From: Toxonevra muliebris
Lineage: Eukaryota > Arthropoda > Insecta > Diptera > Pallopteridae
DNA: 64,000 nt
NCBI GenBank assembly: GCA_963691655.1
Contig: OY829329.1
Span: 63,544,852 to 63,608,851, forward strand
Reading direction: 5' to 3'
This document shows, one piece after another, positions 10,567-22,649 of the stretch. The first letter of the stretch is position 1; the number at the start of each line of letters is the position of its first letter. Below the pieces are notes generated by a model. That model ran no database searches. It saw nothing but the letters and a program-made list of their open reading frames with translations, and was not told the origin of the DNA. Made by a program: the position numbers and the translations under genes.

Positions 10567-12170
10567 CATACACAGACCATTTGGCGCCCTTATTCCACCA
10601 CCCCATCCCACCTCATACCCTGCAGCAAAGTACTTGAAAATGTTTTTTACGATGCGTCAAAGTCAATTAAATTGTAAAAACAACAATTTGTAAAACAAAA
10701 ATAAATAATAAATTTACAAAAACGTAACAAACGAAAATGTGTGAACACTTGGAAACGCATTAAAAACAAAAAGCGGAAACTTTTATTCTTAATTTTTTTT
10801 TTTATCTTTTTTGTGGGGGAGAGATGAAATAATATGAATTTTTTCCCTCCCTCATACTTTTACCAAGTACTCTTACTACACTGTACTACTGTATAACTTT
10901 AGCTTACGTGCACAACGCATTCGCTTTGTGTTCGCAAACAAAAAAAAAAAAAACATAATCCTCCAGAATAATAGCAACAACAAGAACAACAGCCAACTAG
11001 AGACTATGATGCAAAAAATAATATAAAAAAGCAGAAAGAGAAAAAAAAAAAAAGAATGCCGCCGCCACACGGTACCAACGCAACCAACACACACGGTTTC
11101 CAACCAACCAACAATACTAACAACAACACCAAAGCAAGCAAGCAAGCAGCATAACACACCGGCTGGATGGATAGATGGCTGCTGTGGGTTGCATATGATC
11201 CACCATCAATGAAGTGTGTGCAGAGTGTGTAAAGTATTTATCTCATAGAATCAGAATCACATGCGTTATCCGCGTGTGCGTCTAAGCAGCAGCTACGGCA
11301 GCAGCTACGGCAGCAGCTACGGCAGCAGCTAGCTGAAGCAAATATTCATGCAAGCAGGCAGGCAGGCAGGCATTCAAACAAATAACCATACCTACCCATT
11401 GATGGCTGGGGAAGCTGGCGTATAGTGCATGGTGTAGTAATGCATTTTACAGTGGAGCGAATTGCTGCACCTAAGTGGCGAAATTCGAATTTCTTGCTAT
11501 ACCTACACTCATACCCGATAGCTTTAACTAATCATTGGCCCAACCAGAATAAAAGGTTCTCACCGAAAACCGATCAAACGTATCGAAAACTACCACCAAA
11601 ATCGTCTACCCGCATTTCACTGAAACCACCCACCTGAATATATTTGTAGCTCTGAAGAAAACACGAGTCAAAAATATCAAATGCCATCTTTCCCGAGAAT
11701 ATCTATCGTGAAAAGAACTATTGAATACAGACACGCAAGTCACGGGGTTAATAGAGCTAGAAACCCTACTATTTCCAAACAGCTTTATCGCTGAATGCTA
11801 AGTATGATTCAGAAGCTTCAGTTGAGATCGTGAAGTTCCTGTCCTAGAAAAGAAAGAGTTACAAATAAAATTTTGTGTATTTTCTTCCTGTAACTTTACT
11901 CAGAAGTAAGCAACCTTATATAGCTCAAGCAAAGCAAAGCAAATGGTGAAAAATGCTTGAAATTCTTACGGCAACAGGTTTTACCATGTACCTACCATAA
12001 CGAGAATGCTATCATTTTTTAAGAATAATGGCATAGATGCACTAACCTCCCAGCAAACCGTATAACTTCAGAAAAGGTAACGTAAAACAGACTATTTGGC
12101 AATACTCCAATATTAAATGAGGTATAAATAACAGTAGCAGTGACTGCCTTTAGCAACCAAATTGAACCTA
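9608..12170. other. Unique non-coding DNA with microsatellites
   Basis: Poly-A at 10538-10562, purine-rich tracts and CAA-type repeats are visible. No gene is supported. Confidence 0.5.
11286..11332. repeat. 12-bp minisatellite (AGCAGCTACGGC), about four units
   Basis: The unit AGCAGCTACGGC repeats almost perfectly; the last unit changes to AGCAGCTAGC. Confidence 0.85.
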
Positions 12171-12174
12171 CCCC

Positions 12175-12900
12175 CAAAACCTCAATGAAGTATGAATGGA
12201 AGAATGGGACACAAACCTGATATACTTAAGGAAAGACACCTAGCATTGGTTGGTAGACGGGTCAAAACAGAAAATAGCGGGGGGACTGGAATAATAGGCC
12301 TCAACTTCAAATCCTAAAGAGTCCTATAGGTTCTAAAATGTCATACTTTTAAACAAAAATCAACACTCGAATGCCATGATAACATCAACCGTTTGATATG
12401 AGTGCCATAGCAGCGAGGTCACAATGAAAAAAAGTGACTAGGAGCAGATATCCCCTATATTGGCCATGCCCACTTTTTGGCTTGACGAGACAGTACCAAA
12501 AAAATATTATAAAAAATTAGTTGCTTTCATGACTAACCATGCAGGATAAAACACACTAAAAAATGGCTGGCCTTCAACAGTAAAAAGGGCGTAGAAGCCC
12601 TTAAACTCAACAAATTAGACCTAAACCCCTGTATGACACGACCAGAGGGCATTACCTTTATTAATTACCACCTCCATAAGATCGGACTATCAAATTCTGA
12701 TGGTCAATGCAGATTCTGATGTGAGGAAGCAGAGACAAGGGAACACATTATAAGCTGGAACCCAGCCCTATCTAGAATAAGACCAGAAAGACTGGCTAAA
12801 TATGAATTAATAGAAACGGGCTACAGAAATTTACCATACAACCACCTACTCAGTTTCCTAAAAGAAATCAACGACCCTCAAGGTCTTATGGGATGCACAA
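12175..12900 (+). pseudogene. Decayed LINE fragment: RNase H and C-terminal Cys/His region
   Basis: Around 12250-12300 the frames read WLVDGSKQK, resembling the first catalytic Asp region of a LINE RNase H domain, with a one-base shift into GTGIIGLNF. Around 12655-12880 they read FINYHLHKIGLSNSDG, then CRF, a stop where Cys is expected, CEEAETREHII and NPALSRIRP. This is the Cys-Cys-His-Cys tail found after RNase H in several non-LTR retrotransposons. Frameshifts and stops make it non-functional. The I/LOA/R1-like group is likely; the exact clade is not determined. Confidence 0.7.
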
Positions 12901-13089
12901 CAGATCACTCTTGTTCGCTGTGCTGGCTCCCACTGCTTCCCTGACCAAATCCCTTTAAATCTTATGCTATGTTAATCACCAGCGTCAACTAAAGAAAAGA
13001 GTGGGGGGAGGAGAAGATAACACCAATATCAGTAGAAAAGTGAAGAAACAAAAGTCGAAGCAGCAATTAAAAAGATAATTAATACTTCT

Positions 13090-13113
13090 GAGAGAAAGAG
13101 AGAGAGAGAGAGA
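13090..13113. repeat. GA microsatellite
   Basis: Nearly pure AG dinucleotide run. Confidence 0.8.
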
Positions 13114-14693
13114 AAAAGTGAAAATTTTATAGTTACTAAGCGCATTCGATATAGGCAATAATACCCTGCAAACCTTGTCTCGGTGGTCCCATCTATTATT
13201 ACTTCTCATAACCTAGGCTCCACCATATCCATGGGGTCTACAACTTCTGGTTACCCACTTCCCGAGTTTGTGCCTAAGGCTGCCTAGTGCTCATTGCCTT
13301 AGAGATAAAAGGTTGGTCGTCCTTTTCAGCCATTGTTTTTTGGAAGCTTAGCTTATGATCTTCCTTCTCGATTGTTTCAGAGGAATCAGATTCAGGAGTC
13401 TAGAGCAAAATAAACCCCCTAAATGTGGGCCTTTAAATTCAATTAAGAGTTCCCCAGACCTCGACTCTCAGACCGCTTTACTGAATATCTAAAATCCACA
13501 GAATGGTTTCGTTTGATGTTTTACTAACTCACTTCTTGGAAATATCCGATGTAGGTTTGAGGTTCGGACACTCCTGCCACATTAGCCAAATTTAAAATGG
13601 GATTCTCCCAAGGATTGAAGACACATATAAATGCAAGCCAGGCTGGTTTGAATGCACATTCTAGAAACTTGGGTTCTAAGCCTATCTCCTGTTGATTGTG
13701 AAAAGTAAATTACGAAAGCATTTTTGCCCACTGTATGCTATTACCACGATAACAACAACAAACTGAAAACGATTGAGTTTGTGGATGTTGATGCCGATAT
13801 CGATGTGGTATGATGTAAATAAAAAATACAAAATGCGCTAGAGAGTAATAACAAATACTACAACAACACAATTTTGAAGAGGACCCACGCAGTTAGAAAA
13901 TAAGAAATGCTTGACTTGCTGCACCACCCCACAAGAAAATAATAACCTAACCATGCTTGAGCATATGATGTAACAACAACAACGAAACAAAAAGAGAAAA
14001 ACAAATGGTATCTAAGGGGGTGGCAAGCATGCAGGCAGGTAGGCAGGAGAAGTCAGAGAGACAAGGGCGCGTATGTGTTGTATAGGGTAAAGCTTTTATT
14101 TATGCTTCTGTTTAAATCAGATACAAAAAAATAAAAAAAAAATATTTATCTTCAAATTTGTATTTGTAATGTCCTTGCGTGTGTGAATTGTTGCGTGTGT
14201 GTATAATACGCACATGTTTACGCATGTGACGTCACCTTAGGTGGGGTGTGAGCTGAGGCGTGTATAACAACACAATGCCAAAAATTTTAAGCATGTCAAA
14301 GTCACGTGTCATTTGCTGCTACCACTAACAATACAAACTGGAAGCTTGGCTGCTGTTGTTGTTACTACATCTTCTACTACTACTACTACTACCATCAACC
14401 ACCTCGTTTGGGTTGCTGCTACTGCTCTTAGTTGTTGTTGCTTTTGTTGTTGCTGCCGCTCTTGTTGCAAATTATAGCAATTCCGTTTACGATTTCAATT
14501 CCAATTCACTTCAGTTCAGTTGAGTTGTATGCGAATATCATAATCATATATGTAATTGCCATTGTCTTAGTTAGTTGTTGTTGTTGTAGTTGTTGTGTTA
14601 TTGTTATTGTTGTTGTTGCTACTGATGTTCCTGCTGTTGTACAGGATGCAATCGTTGAGGGATGAATGTTGGTTTCTGCTTATATCACTGAGA

Positions 14694-14717
14694 TACACAC
14701 ACACACACACACACACA
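14694..14717. repeat. AC microsatellite
   Basis: About twelve pure AC units. Confidence 0.9.
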
Positions 14718-16054
14718 TTTTCCACATGGGGTTGTTTGTTTCTTGTCTATTTGGCCTCGAATGCGGAATCTGAAGTTGTGTTTTACACTTTCGATTGGGT
14801 TCTTTGAATGCATGTTTATAGATTCACTCATTTGCACGAAATTTCATTGGCAACAACAATATAAAAATTAGACAAATTAACATTGAAATGAATGGGTCTT
14901 TGAAGTGGACTGTTGACAGCAGCCAGCCACCATACGTGCTGCCCCGTGTATGATAGACAGGCATGGCCCTCATTTACACACATATAGCATAGTACTTAAT
15001 GCGAAATAAATAAGTTATTAAATTTATTAGTGCACTTTAGTATAAGCTTCAAGAATTCAAATAAAATATTTCAAGGTTAGTTGAAAAATGGGTAGGTGTA
15101 AAATATAAATTACTCATTCAATGAAGGCAAATCAATTAATAGCTCGAAAGCTACAGTTGTTCTATGGCTTAGTATTAACTTAATGGTTTGTTTATTCGAC
15201 TCTGTTTAGCTTAACTTATTATCAGTAACAACTACGACATCGATATAGTATTTAAAGGCTCTAAGAACATTGAAAAATGTGCAAAATAAGCAAATTTTGA
15301 AGAACAGGCTTTAAAGAGAAAGTGTCTGACTGATTAGTTCATGAAGATGGATTTGGATAAAAAAATGGTACCCATGGGCCATGAAAGATAGAACTACAGT
15401 ATACCGCCAAACCATTAGAAACACCACAAATTTCCAGATTGCCAAACTTTTCTTTATCCTTACTGCGGAAATTTAGTTAATTTTTTTTTAAAAGTCCAAG
15501 GGCTCGTTTTTGGATAAAAAAAAGTTTTACACTATAAGTTCATAGATGTTTCTACACAATTGCACTTTCAGCTGACTTCATATGTATGGCTAGCCGTACA
15601 GTGGCGGCTTAAAACACCTAATTTCCCCCTTTTTTTATTCGTACCATTGCATCTGCCTTCCATTTGTTATTGGCGCAAAAGCCTTTGTCATTGTAATCTG
15701 TTATCTTTATAGAATTAAAATCAACAATGTTTTCAAACAGTAACATCTTCTGGAAGGACAGGCCCATGGTAAGAAAAAAAAATAGAGGAAACTACGATTT
15801 TTGAGTCCCCTCGTTAAGGAAACTTTGAACCTCCTTGAATTACTGAAGTCAACTGAAAAAGACAGACTTTTTCTGGGACATTTATGTACTTATGGTACAA
15901 GAAAAAAAAATCAGAGATAGCCAAGGTTAATACTGATTTATACCATAATACTTCATAAGACATAGGCTTGGTTTTTGGCAGAGAAGAAAAGGTTAAAGTT
16001 AAACTGGGTAGAAATACATGCTTTAGATTACTGCCACTACTGTCGATTAGAATT

Positions 16055-16157
16055 CAAAAGCCTGTTATACATTATTTAAAATGAAACTAAGTCTTGGAAC
16101 AGTAGTCAAGACTTTGAAAATTAACAACTAGATTTAATTTTCATAGTCTACAAAAAA
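16055..16157. repeat. Dispersed repeat R, copy 1
   Basis: About 100 bp, from CCTGTTATACATTA to TTTTCATAGTCTAC, matches 21268-21356 with scattered differences. The family is unknown. Here it directly precedes the GTTCCATTC satellite. Confidence 0.65.
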
Positions 16158-16194
16158 TAGAATGAATTCAAAAATTTTCATGTTCCAATTCCAC

Positions 16195-16375
16195 TGTGTT
16201 TCATTGCATTTTGTCCACCTCCATTTTGTTCCATTCCATTGTGTTCCATTCCATTGTGTTCCATCCCATTGTGTTCCATCCCATTGTGTTCCATCCCATT
16301 GTGTTCCATCCCATTGTGTTCCATCGCATTTTGTTCCATTCCATCGAATTCCATTTTTCAATTCAATTTCATTTC
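16195..16375. repeat. 15-bp satellite, unit GTTCCATYCCATTGT
   Basis: About seven well-kept units between 16225 and 16335, with diverged units on both sides. The frame repeats five residues (HCVPS), as expected for a 15-bp unit. The frames here are repeat artefacts, not proteins. Confidence 0.9.
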
Positions 16376-16389
16376 ATTTAGTTCCAAAG

Positions 16390-17130
16390 ACATGAAAAAT
16401 GTGACCGGATAGAATGGAAAATAAAAATAAATTGGATGGAACAGAATTTAAATAAATAAATAGAACTGTCATTTGAAATGAAACAAATCATATTGGAACA
16501 CGTAAAATTGAACAGAAAAATCTCTTTCGAAAAGCTTTCACAAGTGAGATATCAATTAAAACGTGTTCCTCGCTTATTCGAGAAACATATTTCTAAACCT
16601 TAGGTCTTAGAGTTTAAGAACACTAGAAGCGCTTTGAAGTTGATTAAGTCAACTTCTGTGACTACTGTGGCAAACGGTTGCGTTATAGCATGCAGAGTGA
16701 AACCCTGTAGAAAAGACTTTCCTGTCACTATCTCAGTTGCCATCGTCCTCATAAAATCTTGACATGCCCTGAACGCAAGCACATAAAATTTTGCGTCAAC
16801 CTTTAAGTGACTTCTCTTGTTTCCAAAATAACCAACCCTTAAGGAGACTGCATTTGAAAGATAAAAAAAAGGAAATGGATAAAATGGAACAGAAACGAGT
16901 TAGAATACAACTAGATAGAATGCATGAAAGGAGAGTTGAAATATGACAAATGGAACTACGTGGAATAGAATTAAATGGAATTAGAACATGAAAATGAAAC
17001 AACATATAATTGAAACAGAATGGAACTGGAACATGAAAAGTGAAAATGAATGGAACCGAATACAGTTTGAATAAAGAAAATGGAGCTCTATGAAATGAAA
17101 CAAACAAAATTGGAACACGAAAAATTGCTG
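16390..17130. repeat. Diverged TGGAAC-type satellite in opposite orientation
   Basis: From 16390 to 16510 and from 16860 to 17120 the plus strand carries many TGGAA/GGAAC words, the reverse complement of the preceding array, separated by about 300 bp of other DNA. It looks like a decayed inverted satellite block. Confidence 0.6.
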
Positions 17131-17214
17131 GGAGCAGACCACAACACTAGCTATGACTGGCATAGAAATAAGCGAGGCACTTTCTTTGATATCTGATACT
17201 GTTTGGACAGCCAC

Positions 17215-18900
17215 TTAACCAAGTAGCTCACAAGAAGAAAAATTAAAACAATTATATGAAAAAAATCCCCTTTTTTAAAACTCTTCATTTAATTGTGAGA
17301 TTATGTGCCTGGAATTAATATCAGAAAGAGAAAGATTCATGCTTTGTTTATACTTTTTTCGTTTTAAACTTTAACATTATAAAGTACAATAAAATCAATG
17401 ACGACGATTCATTTATAAGTCTACTCATACTAACCTTTCCAACAAAACAAAACTTGTGCATTAATGCAATTCAGCTGCAAACTGGTCACCTTAAAGTCAA
17501 AGTATTTATGTGTTAAGTATTATATCATTTTCCATAAGTATAAGTCGTTGGAATATATAAACGAGTACTAAACTACGAGTGTCTATTTAAATTTAATGAA
17601 TTAATTACTTTCCGGCAACTTTGATTAATAAAATAAATTAACGGTGTGACTTTCATTGAATGCCAACAGCACCAAACACAATTACCACCAACACCGCCAC
17701 CATCACCTCCACCAGCAAGCGCCAGCCAACAGCACCCACCCAGCACCTCCAGCCATCCCACCAGCGAATGATTAGTTGAGTATTAAATAATAATCACAAT
17801 AATTTTACATATGGCATATGGTGAAAAATGCTGCTGTCTCGATATTGTCATTAATAATACCAACTAGTAATAGGTACTTACAAATAAAAATAAAACGTTT
17901 GTTGTAAGCAAATATCAGCAACAACTTTAATATTAATAGCAACATTAGAACACATTTGTTTTTTTGTTTTTACAATACCAGGGGTATTTTTTTGTTTTTT
18001 TTTTTTGTTCTTTATCATAAAATAATGAGAAAATGTAAAATAAAATTCTAAGAAGAAAACTGCTGCACAAACAATAACAATAAATATCACCAGCAGCAAC
18101 AACAACAACTACAATACCAATAATAATTATGGCATTGCAATGCAGTTGCTGCTGCCGCTGCTACTACTACGGGTGTTGCTGTATTATAATGTTGTCAATA
18201 ATATTGTACATACTATTGCATTACACATTCATACATACATGTATATTGAACATAATAATTCTGGAAATTTTTTATTGTTTGGTCTTTTAGCGTAATGTTA
18301 AATCAAGTCAGTAACAAAAACCAACAATAATGAAACAAAAACGCACATTGCACATCTGTTTGCAATAATACAAAAACAACACTTACATACGTACATATTT
18401 TATGCATATGTTTGTTGTTGGTGTAATTGTATGTTTAGTTCAAAAAACCAACGCCGTCATCGTCATCGTCAAATGAATATGTGCGGTTTAGCATTTTGCG
18501 TTAGCGTTGATTTAATATAAATATATATGCGAGTTTAATATGTGAGATAGTTGCTGACACTTTTTTGTTGTTTCTGCTACTGCTGCTACTGACTAAAACA
18601 GATGCTGCCTGCCTGCCTGCCACAGTAACCATTTTTGTAGCAATTAATTTGCATTTATTTCTTGTTGCTCGTTGATATTTAGTACAAATGTATGTATCTA
18701 TTGATGGGATCATTTTGTTGCTTCTGTGCACATTTCAAAATTTCACAATTACATGCATAAATGTGATAAAAATCATTAAATTCATTGTTACAGTAGAATT
18801 CACTTAAGTAGGCGCCTATAAGACTAAATGCATTTTTGGTTTTATCAGTCGCTCCTGGAAAATGTGGTAGATTAGTTTAGGTTATTGTAGTAGTTCCATA
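17215..18900. other. Unique AT-rich DNA with CAA/CAG microsatellites
   Basis: Nothing gene-like is supported. CAG/CAA runs lie near 18085-18175. Confidence 0.5.
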
Positions 18901-18907
18901 TAGATTA

Positions 18908-19617
18908 CAGTAGCTCCGTTCCCGTACTACAACGCGAGTGAACGCGTTCGCCCAAAACAGCCCAGAAAGCGTTCCCGTACTCAAAAAACTTGCGAATGAG
19001 AGCAGAGATGAGAGAGTAATTGTCTTCTTCTTCTTGCATGAAATAGCCCGAATTTTTTCTTCGGTTAAAAATGTTACAAGTATAAAACAATCAGCTGTTT
19101 TGCTTTTTTGAAAATTTATTGAAAATTTGAAATTAATAAATAAATAAAGAATTTTGAGAAAAATAAGTGATATTTAAAATGGAAAATGTTTAAAAGACAT
19201 TTGAAAATTAATTGATAGTATATTAGTTTATTTTTAACTACATTCTCCACAAGTTAATGACGCAATTGTCTGTTCAACTTCTAACGCTGTAGAAGCTTCT
19301 GCCATTTCTGAATAATGCAAATGGTGATTGTGAACCAGAAGATTCTACAAAAGTAGACAGGCGAATAATTTATGTTTAATTTTTTCATTATTTCTTTATT
19401 TTCTTGTAAGATTTAACAATTTTTGTTTTATTCAATATCACAGAAACTTTGTTTTTTGAATTTAACTGTCGTTAAAATTTGACGTTTTGTTTCGTGCAAG
19501 AAAAGTGGTTTTGTGCGTTCCCGTACTTTTGTGCATTTTTGGGTCTCAGAGAGAGCATTCTACGTTTACTCTCAGTTTACCAGACTTTACCCAAAAAGTA
19601 CGGGAACGGACCTAGTG
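18908..19617. mobile_element. TIR element, ends TAGSTCCGTTCCCGTACT, about 0.7 kb
   Basis: The left end TAGCTCCGTTCCCGTACT (18911) and the inverted right end TAGGTCCGTTCCCGTACT (ending 19614) form an inverted repeat. CGTTCCCGTACT recurs internally near 18970 and 19516. There is no transposase frame. The target duplication is unresolved, so the exact outer boundary is uncertain by a few bases. Confidence 0.6.
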
Positions 19618-19619
19618 AT

Positions 19620-20980
19620 ATCATGCTGGTCCATAGTGATACCGCAACTCTCTCTATAGTCCTCTCTCTATAGTCCTATAGTTTTTTCACTTTTTTTTTC
19701 CCTAACTTTTACGCAAATTACCAAAGACATCATACAACGACTGGAAAAGTATATTTTTGTGTAATTTCAGTTGATAAACATGAATCTAATATTATTTTCC
19801 ACGGGAAATGTTACGTGTCGTCCCTAACCTCAAAAAATTTAAAATCCCGAAAAACTTTTTTTCGTATCTCACGTGTCCCAAGTCATCAGAAAACTTCCCA
19901 AAAAAAGCTTTTTTTTCATTCCTTAACTTGGCTGTAACGTACTTTTATCGTTACCCAGAAACAACGACATGAACTTACTAAGTCTCTGTTTCCTTTGCGG
20001 TGCTTAATTAGAGTGAAAAAAAAATTAATAATGAATGAAAATTAATAATGGAACAGGGTCGCTGTTGACTCATGAAAGTTCAGTCTTCCAGAGGCGCAAA
20101 ACTTCTGTTTTGATGAAAAATTTTAACAAGAATTGGGAATCTGAGAATACGAATCAGGGTTCGATTTTGCGCTACCTCCTCTGGTGTCTTTACGGTCCCA
20201 AAAGGGTTCGATTAATCGATTATACGCTTAAGCGAATTAGTTTCATATCTTGATTCTTTTAAGCAGATAAACATTTTTCGCAAAAGTGCACCAAAAGTCA
20301 TATAAATAATACTTAAGCGAGTTTTACTGCATTAATCAATATTGTTGCACAGATGTTGATTATTCGTTTTCTTTTATTCTTTGTTATTGTTGCTGTTGTT
20401 GTTATTGTTGTGGTCATGATTTGTGTGAAAAATTAGAATTAATAGCTTGAATAATATATTAAATCTGTCGTATAAAATATGGTGATAATAGGTAATAAAA
20501 AATAAATGTGCAAAAACTTGATCTATAGAAATTTCCTAGAATTGGTAATTTTTAGATATGCAAGAATTAATGGGGAATAACCGCTATATCAGGCTTTCGT
20601 TATGACTACCTGTTTTTTTCTTGATTCAGTGGGATCTATATGAGTGATTTAGAAGACCTTACCTATGCTAATGGCTGACAGAACAAAAATTTTACACTTT
20701 ATTAAATCAAATGTCAAAAAAAAAAAAAAAATAACAATTAGAATAATTTTTCTACAAAAACACACACACATTTACTAGACTTTCAATAACGAACGGTTAT
20801 GCTGACTAGTTACAATGAGAAAACACAACAACAAATAAGTATACAGAACGGTAGTGGTAGTTTTCTTTCAATATCTGTATTCAGAGGAGATATTTGGAAT
20901 CAAATCTGCGATTCTGGGTTACGATTTCAAATATCAGTAGCTTATGTAGGATATTGAAAGATTAAGAACAATCACTGAGA
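19620..20980. other. No recognised gene or element
   Basis: AT-rich DNA with a short duplicated CTCTCTATAGTCCT near 19650-19680 and a poly-A run near 20717-20732. Confidence 0.5.
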
Positions 20981-20982
20981 GA

Positions 20983-21160
20983 CGAACACCTGAGCTCTCT
21001 AACACCGCAGGATCTACTAAGATCTATCAATAAATCTGGTAGATTTAAAGAATAGCAAAAGGGAACACAGGATATAGTACAATGAACGTAAAACTTGACT
21101 GAGTGCTGTATTCTTGAATACTTCTTTTGTCTGTTCCAACAAAAAAAAAAAAAAAAAAAA
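20983..21160 (+). mobile_element. 5'-truncated LINE-B 3' end with poly-A tail
   Basis: The sequence from ACACCTGAGCTCTCTAACA to CTTCTTTTGTCTGTTCC matches the 3' end of the LINE at 36247-37100 (opposite strand there). It ends in a 20-base poly-A (21141-21160), typical of poly-A-tailed non-LTR retrotransposition. The hammerhead motif begins immediately after the tail. Confidence 0.75.
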
Positions 21161-21208
21161 GATCACTGATGAGGAATCGTGGCGGATTCCGAAACGGCCG
21201 TCTGATTT
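21160..21208 (+). ncRNA. Type I hammerhead ribozyme motif, copy 1 (best preserved)
   Basis: All conserved parts are present in order. Stem I is AGATCA (21160-21165) with TGATTT (21203-21208), six pairs including one G-T. The core CTGATGA is at 21166-21172. Stem II is GGAATC (21173-21178) with GATTCC (21185-21190), six perfect pairs around loop GTGGCG. GAAA follows at 21191-21194. Stem III is ACG/CGT, three pairs with a two-base loop (21194-21201), and the cleavage triplet is GTC (21200-21202). The very short, palindromic stem III resembles type I hammerheads of Penelope-like retroelements and retrozymes, which often act as dimers. Predicted cleavage follows C21202. Activity is inferred from sequence only. 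Confidence 0.8.
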
Positions 21209-21267
21209 CCCCGTCTCTGTACATATACACTGTTGTTGTGATGACTAATATATACGATCCTTACGCC

Positions 21268-21356
21268 TGTTATACATTACCTAAGTTAACTAAAAAACAT
21301 GGAACTGTAGTTTAGACTTTGAAATATTAACGCTTAGATTTAATTTTCATAGTCTA
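21268..21356. repeat. Dispersed repeat R, copy 2
   Basis: It matches 16055-16157 from CCTGTTATACATTA to TTTTCATAGTCTAC. Mariner M1 is inserted ten bases after it. Confidence 0.65.
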
Positions 21357-21367
21357 CTAAAAATATA

Positions 21368-22647
21368 TTGGGAGTATGAATGTATAAACTCGTATTTTTT
21401 TCGTAATTTGGACATTTATTGTGAAAAAGTGATAATAAATTTATTCTTTAAAGTATTGTCCATCGTTAGCCACAACATTTTCCCATCTTCTGGTAGCATA
21501 CGGATTCCGCGTCGATAAAACTCCTCATCTTTTGAGGCTATCCACGAATCGACCCATTTTTTGAGTTCTTCGAAAGAACGGAAGTGCTGTTCAGCCGAAC
21601 CATCTGTAATCGATCGGAACAAGTGGTAATGAGAAGGAGCAATGTCTGGAGAATACGGAGGGTGGGGTAGTACTTCCCATTTCAGCGTTTCCAAGTATGT
21701 TTTTACTTGCCTTGCAACATGTGGCCGAGCATTGTCGTGCTGAAGAATAACTTTGTCGTGTCTATTCTCATATTCTGGCCTCTTATCCTTTAATGCTCGA
21801 CCCAGACGCATCAATTGTAGTCGGTAGCGGTCGCCAGTGATCGTTTCATTCGGTTTCAACAGTTCATAATACACGACATCTTTCATATCCCACCAAATAC
21901 ACAGCATGAGCTTGGATCCATGGATGTTCGGCTTTGCCATTGATGTTGATGCATGTCCGGGCGGTCCCCATAGTTTTTTAAGCTTTGTGTTATCGTAACG
22001 TATCCACTTTTCATCGCCAGTCAGAATACGATGCAGAAAACCCTTTCTTTTCTGTCGTTCAATCAGCAGTTTCACATGTGAAAAATCGTCGTTCGACGTC
22101 TCTCGGCTTCAATTCGTACGGCACCCAATTTCCTGGCTATTGAATCATTCCCAATGCTTTTAATCGTTTAGAAATGGTTGATTGAGCAACTCCTAAAGAT
22201 TCTGCAAGTTCTTGTTGCGTTTGACATGAATCTTCTTCGAGTAATGCCTTCAATTCTTCATCTTCGAACTTTTTCGGGCCGCCTGAACGTTCCCTGTCTT
22301 CAACATCAAAATCACCACTTTTGAAATGGGCATACCACACCTGACACACTGACACATTCTAACGTCTATATCACAGTCAGGATAAGCTGCAGTGAGTAAA
22401 CGATGTGCTTCAGTTGCGTTTTTCTTTAAATGGAAGAAGCAAATTAAAAAATTAAAATTTGTTGGCACGAAATTCGACATTTTCAGCTATAGTAAAACAC
22501 TTTTGTAAAATTATGAAAATTATTTGACAGATCAATTCTTATAGTATTTTTGGCGCTCTTCGAGATAGCTGTCAATGTCAAAAAAATAGCGCGTATGATA
22601 GATATGAAGTTAGTCACAATTACGAGTTTATACATTCATACTCCCAA
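21368..22647 (-). mobile_element. Mariner element M1 (1,280 bp)
   Basis: The terminal inverted repeats begin TTGGGAGTATGAATGTATAA at both ends. A TA duplication lies outside (21366-21367 and 22648-22649). The transposase is on the minus strand. The ends match M2 and M3. Confidence 0.95.
21416..22480 (-). pseudogene. Mariner transposase M1, broken, DD34D catalytic site altered
   Basis: This is a mariner transposase of normal span, about 350 codons. The N-terminal helix-turn-helix region is recognisable (QTQQELAESLGVAQSTISKR). The first catalytic Asp is in TGDEKWI and the second in HDNARPH. The third position reads APSHYHLF, so the expected Asp is His. Breaks: a small duplication near 22350 shifts frame, a TAG follows GMIQ near 22137, and a further shift lies near the C-terminus (MLPEDGKM). 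DD34D transposases cut and paste at TA dinucleotides; this copy cannot encode an active enzyme. It is close to M3, including the His change, and more distant from M2. Confidence 0.92.
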
Positions 22648-22649
22648 TA

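Larger units (their letters stand above)
12901..16050. other. Unique non-coding DNA rich in CAA/TTG microsatellites
   Basis: Simple repeats include GA at 13090-13113, a TTG-rich stretch at 14420-14640 and an AC run at 14694-14717. A lone CAGTGGCGGC at 15599 resembles a hAT end, but no partner end was found. No gene is supported. Confidence 0.5.

Noticed and set aside
10442..10693. Lys-rich frame through the poly-A run
   Set aside because: Low-complexity poly-A translation with no domain or codon signal.
14432..14807. Leu- and Val-rich frames
   Set aside because: Products of TTG/CTG microsatellites; no start context or conservation signal.
15599..15625. CAGTGGCGGCTTAAAA as a hAT end
   Set aside because: No paired inverted end or 8-bp duplication was found within several kb, so it is mentioned only in passing.
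16134..16395. Frames with repeated HCVPS or DGTQW peptides
   Set aside because: They are translations of a 15-bp satellite on both strands.
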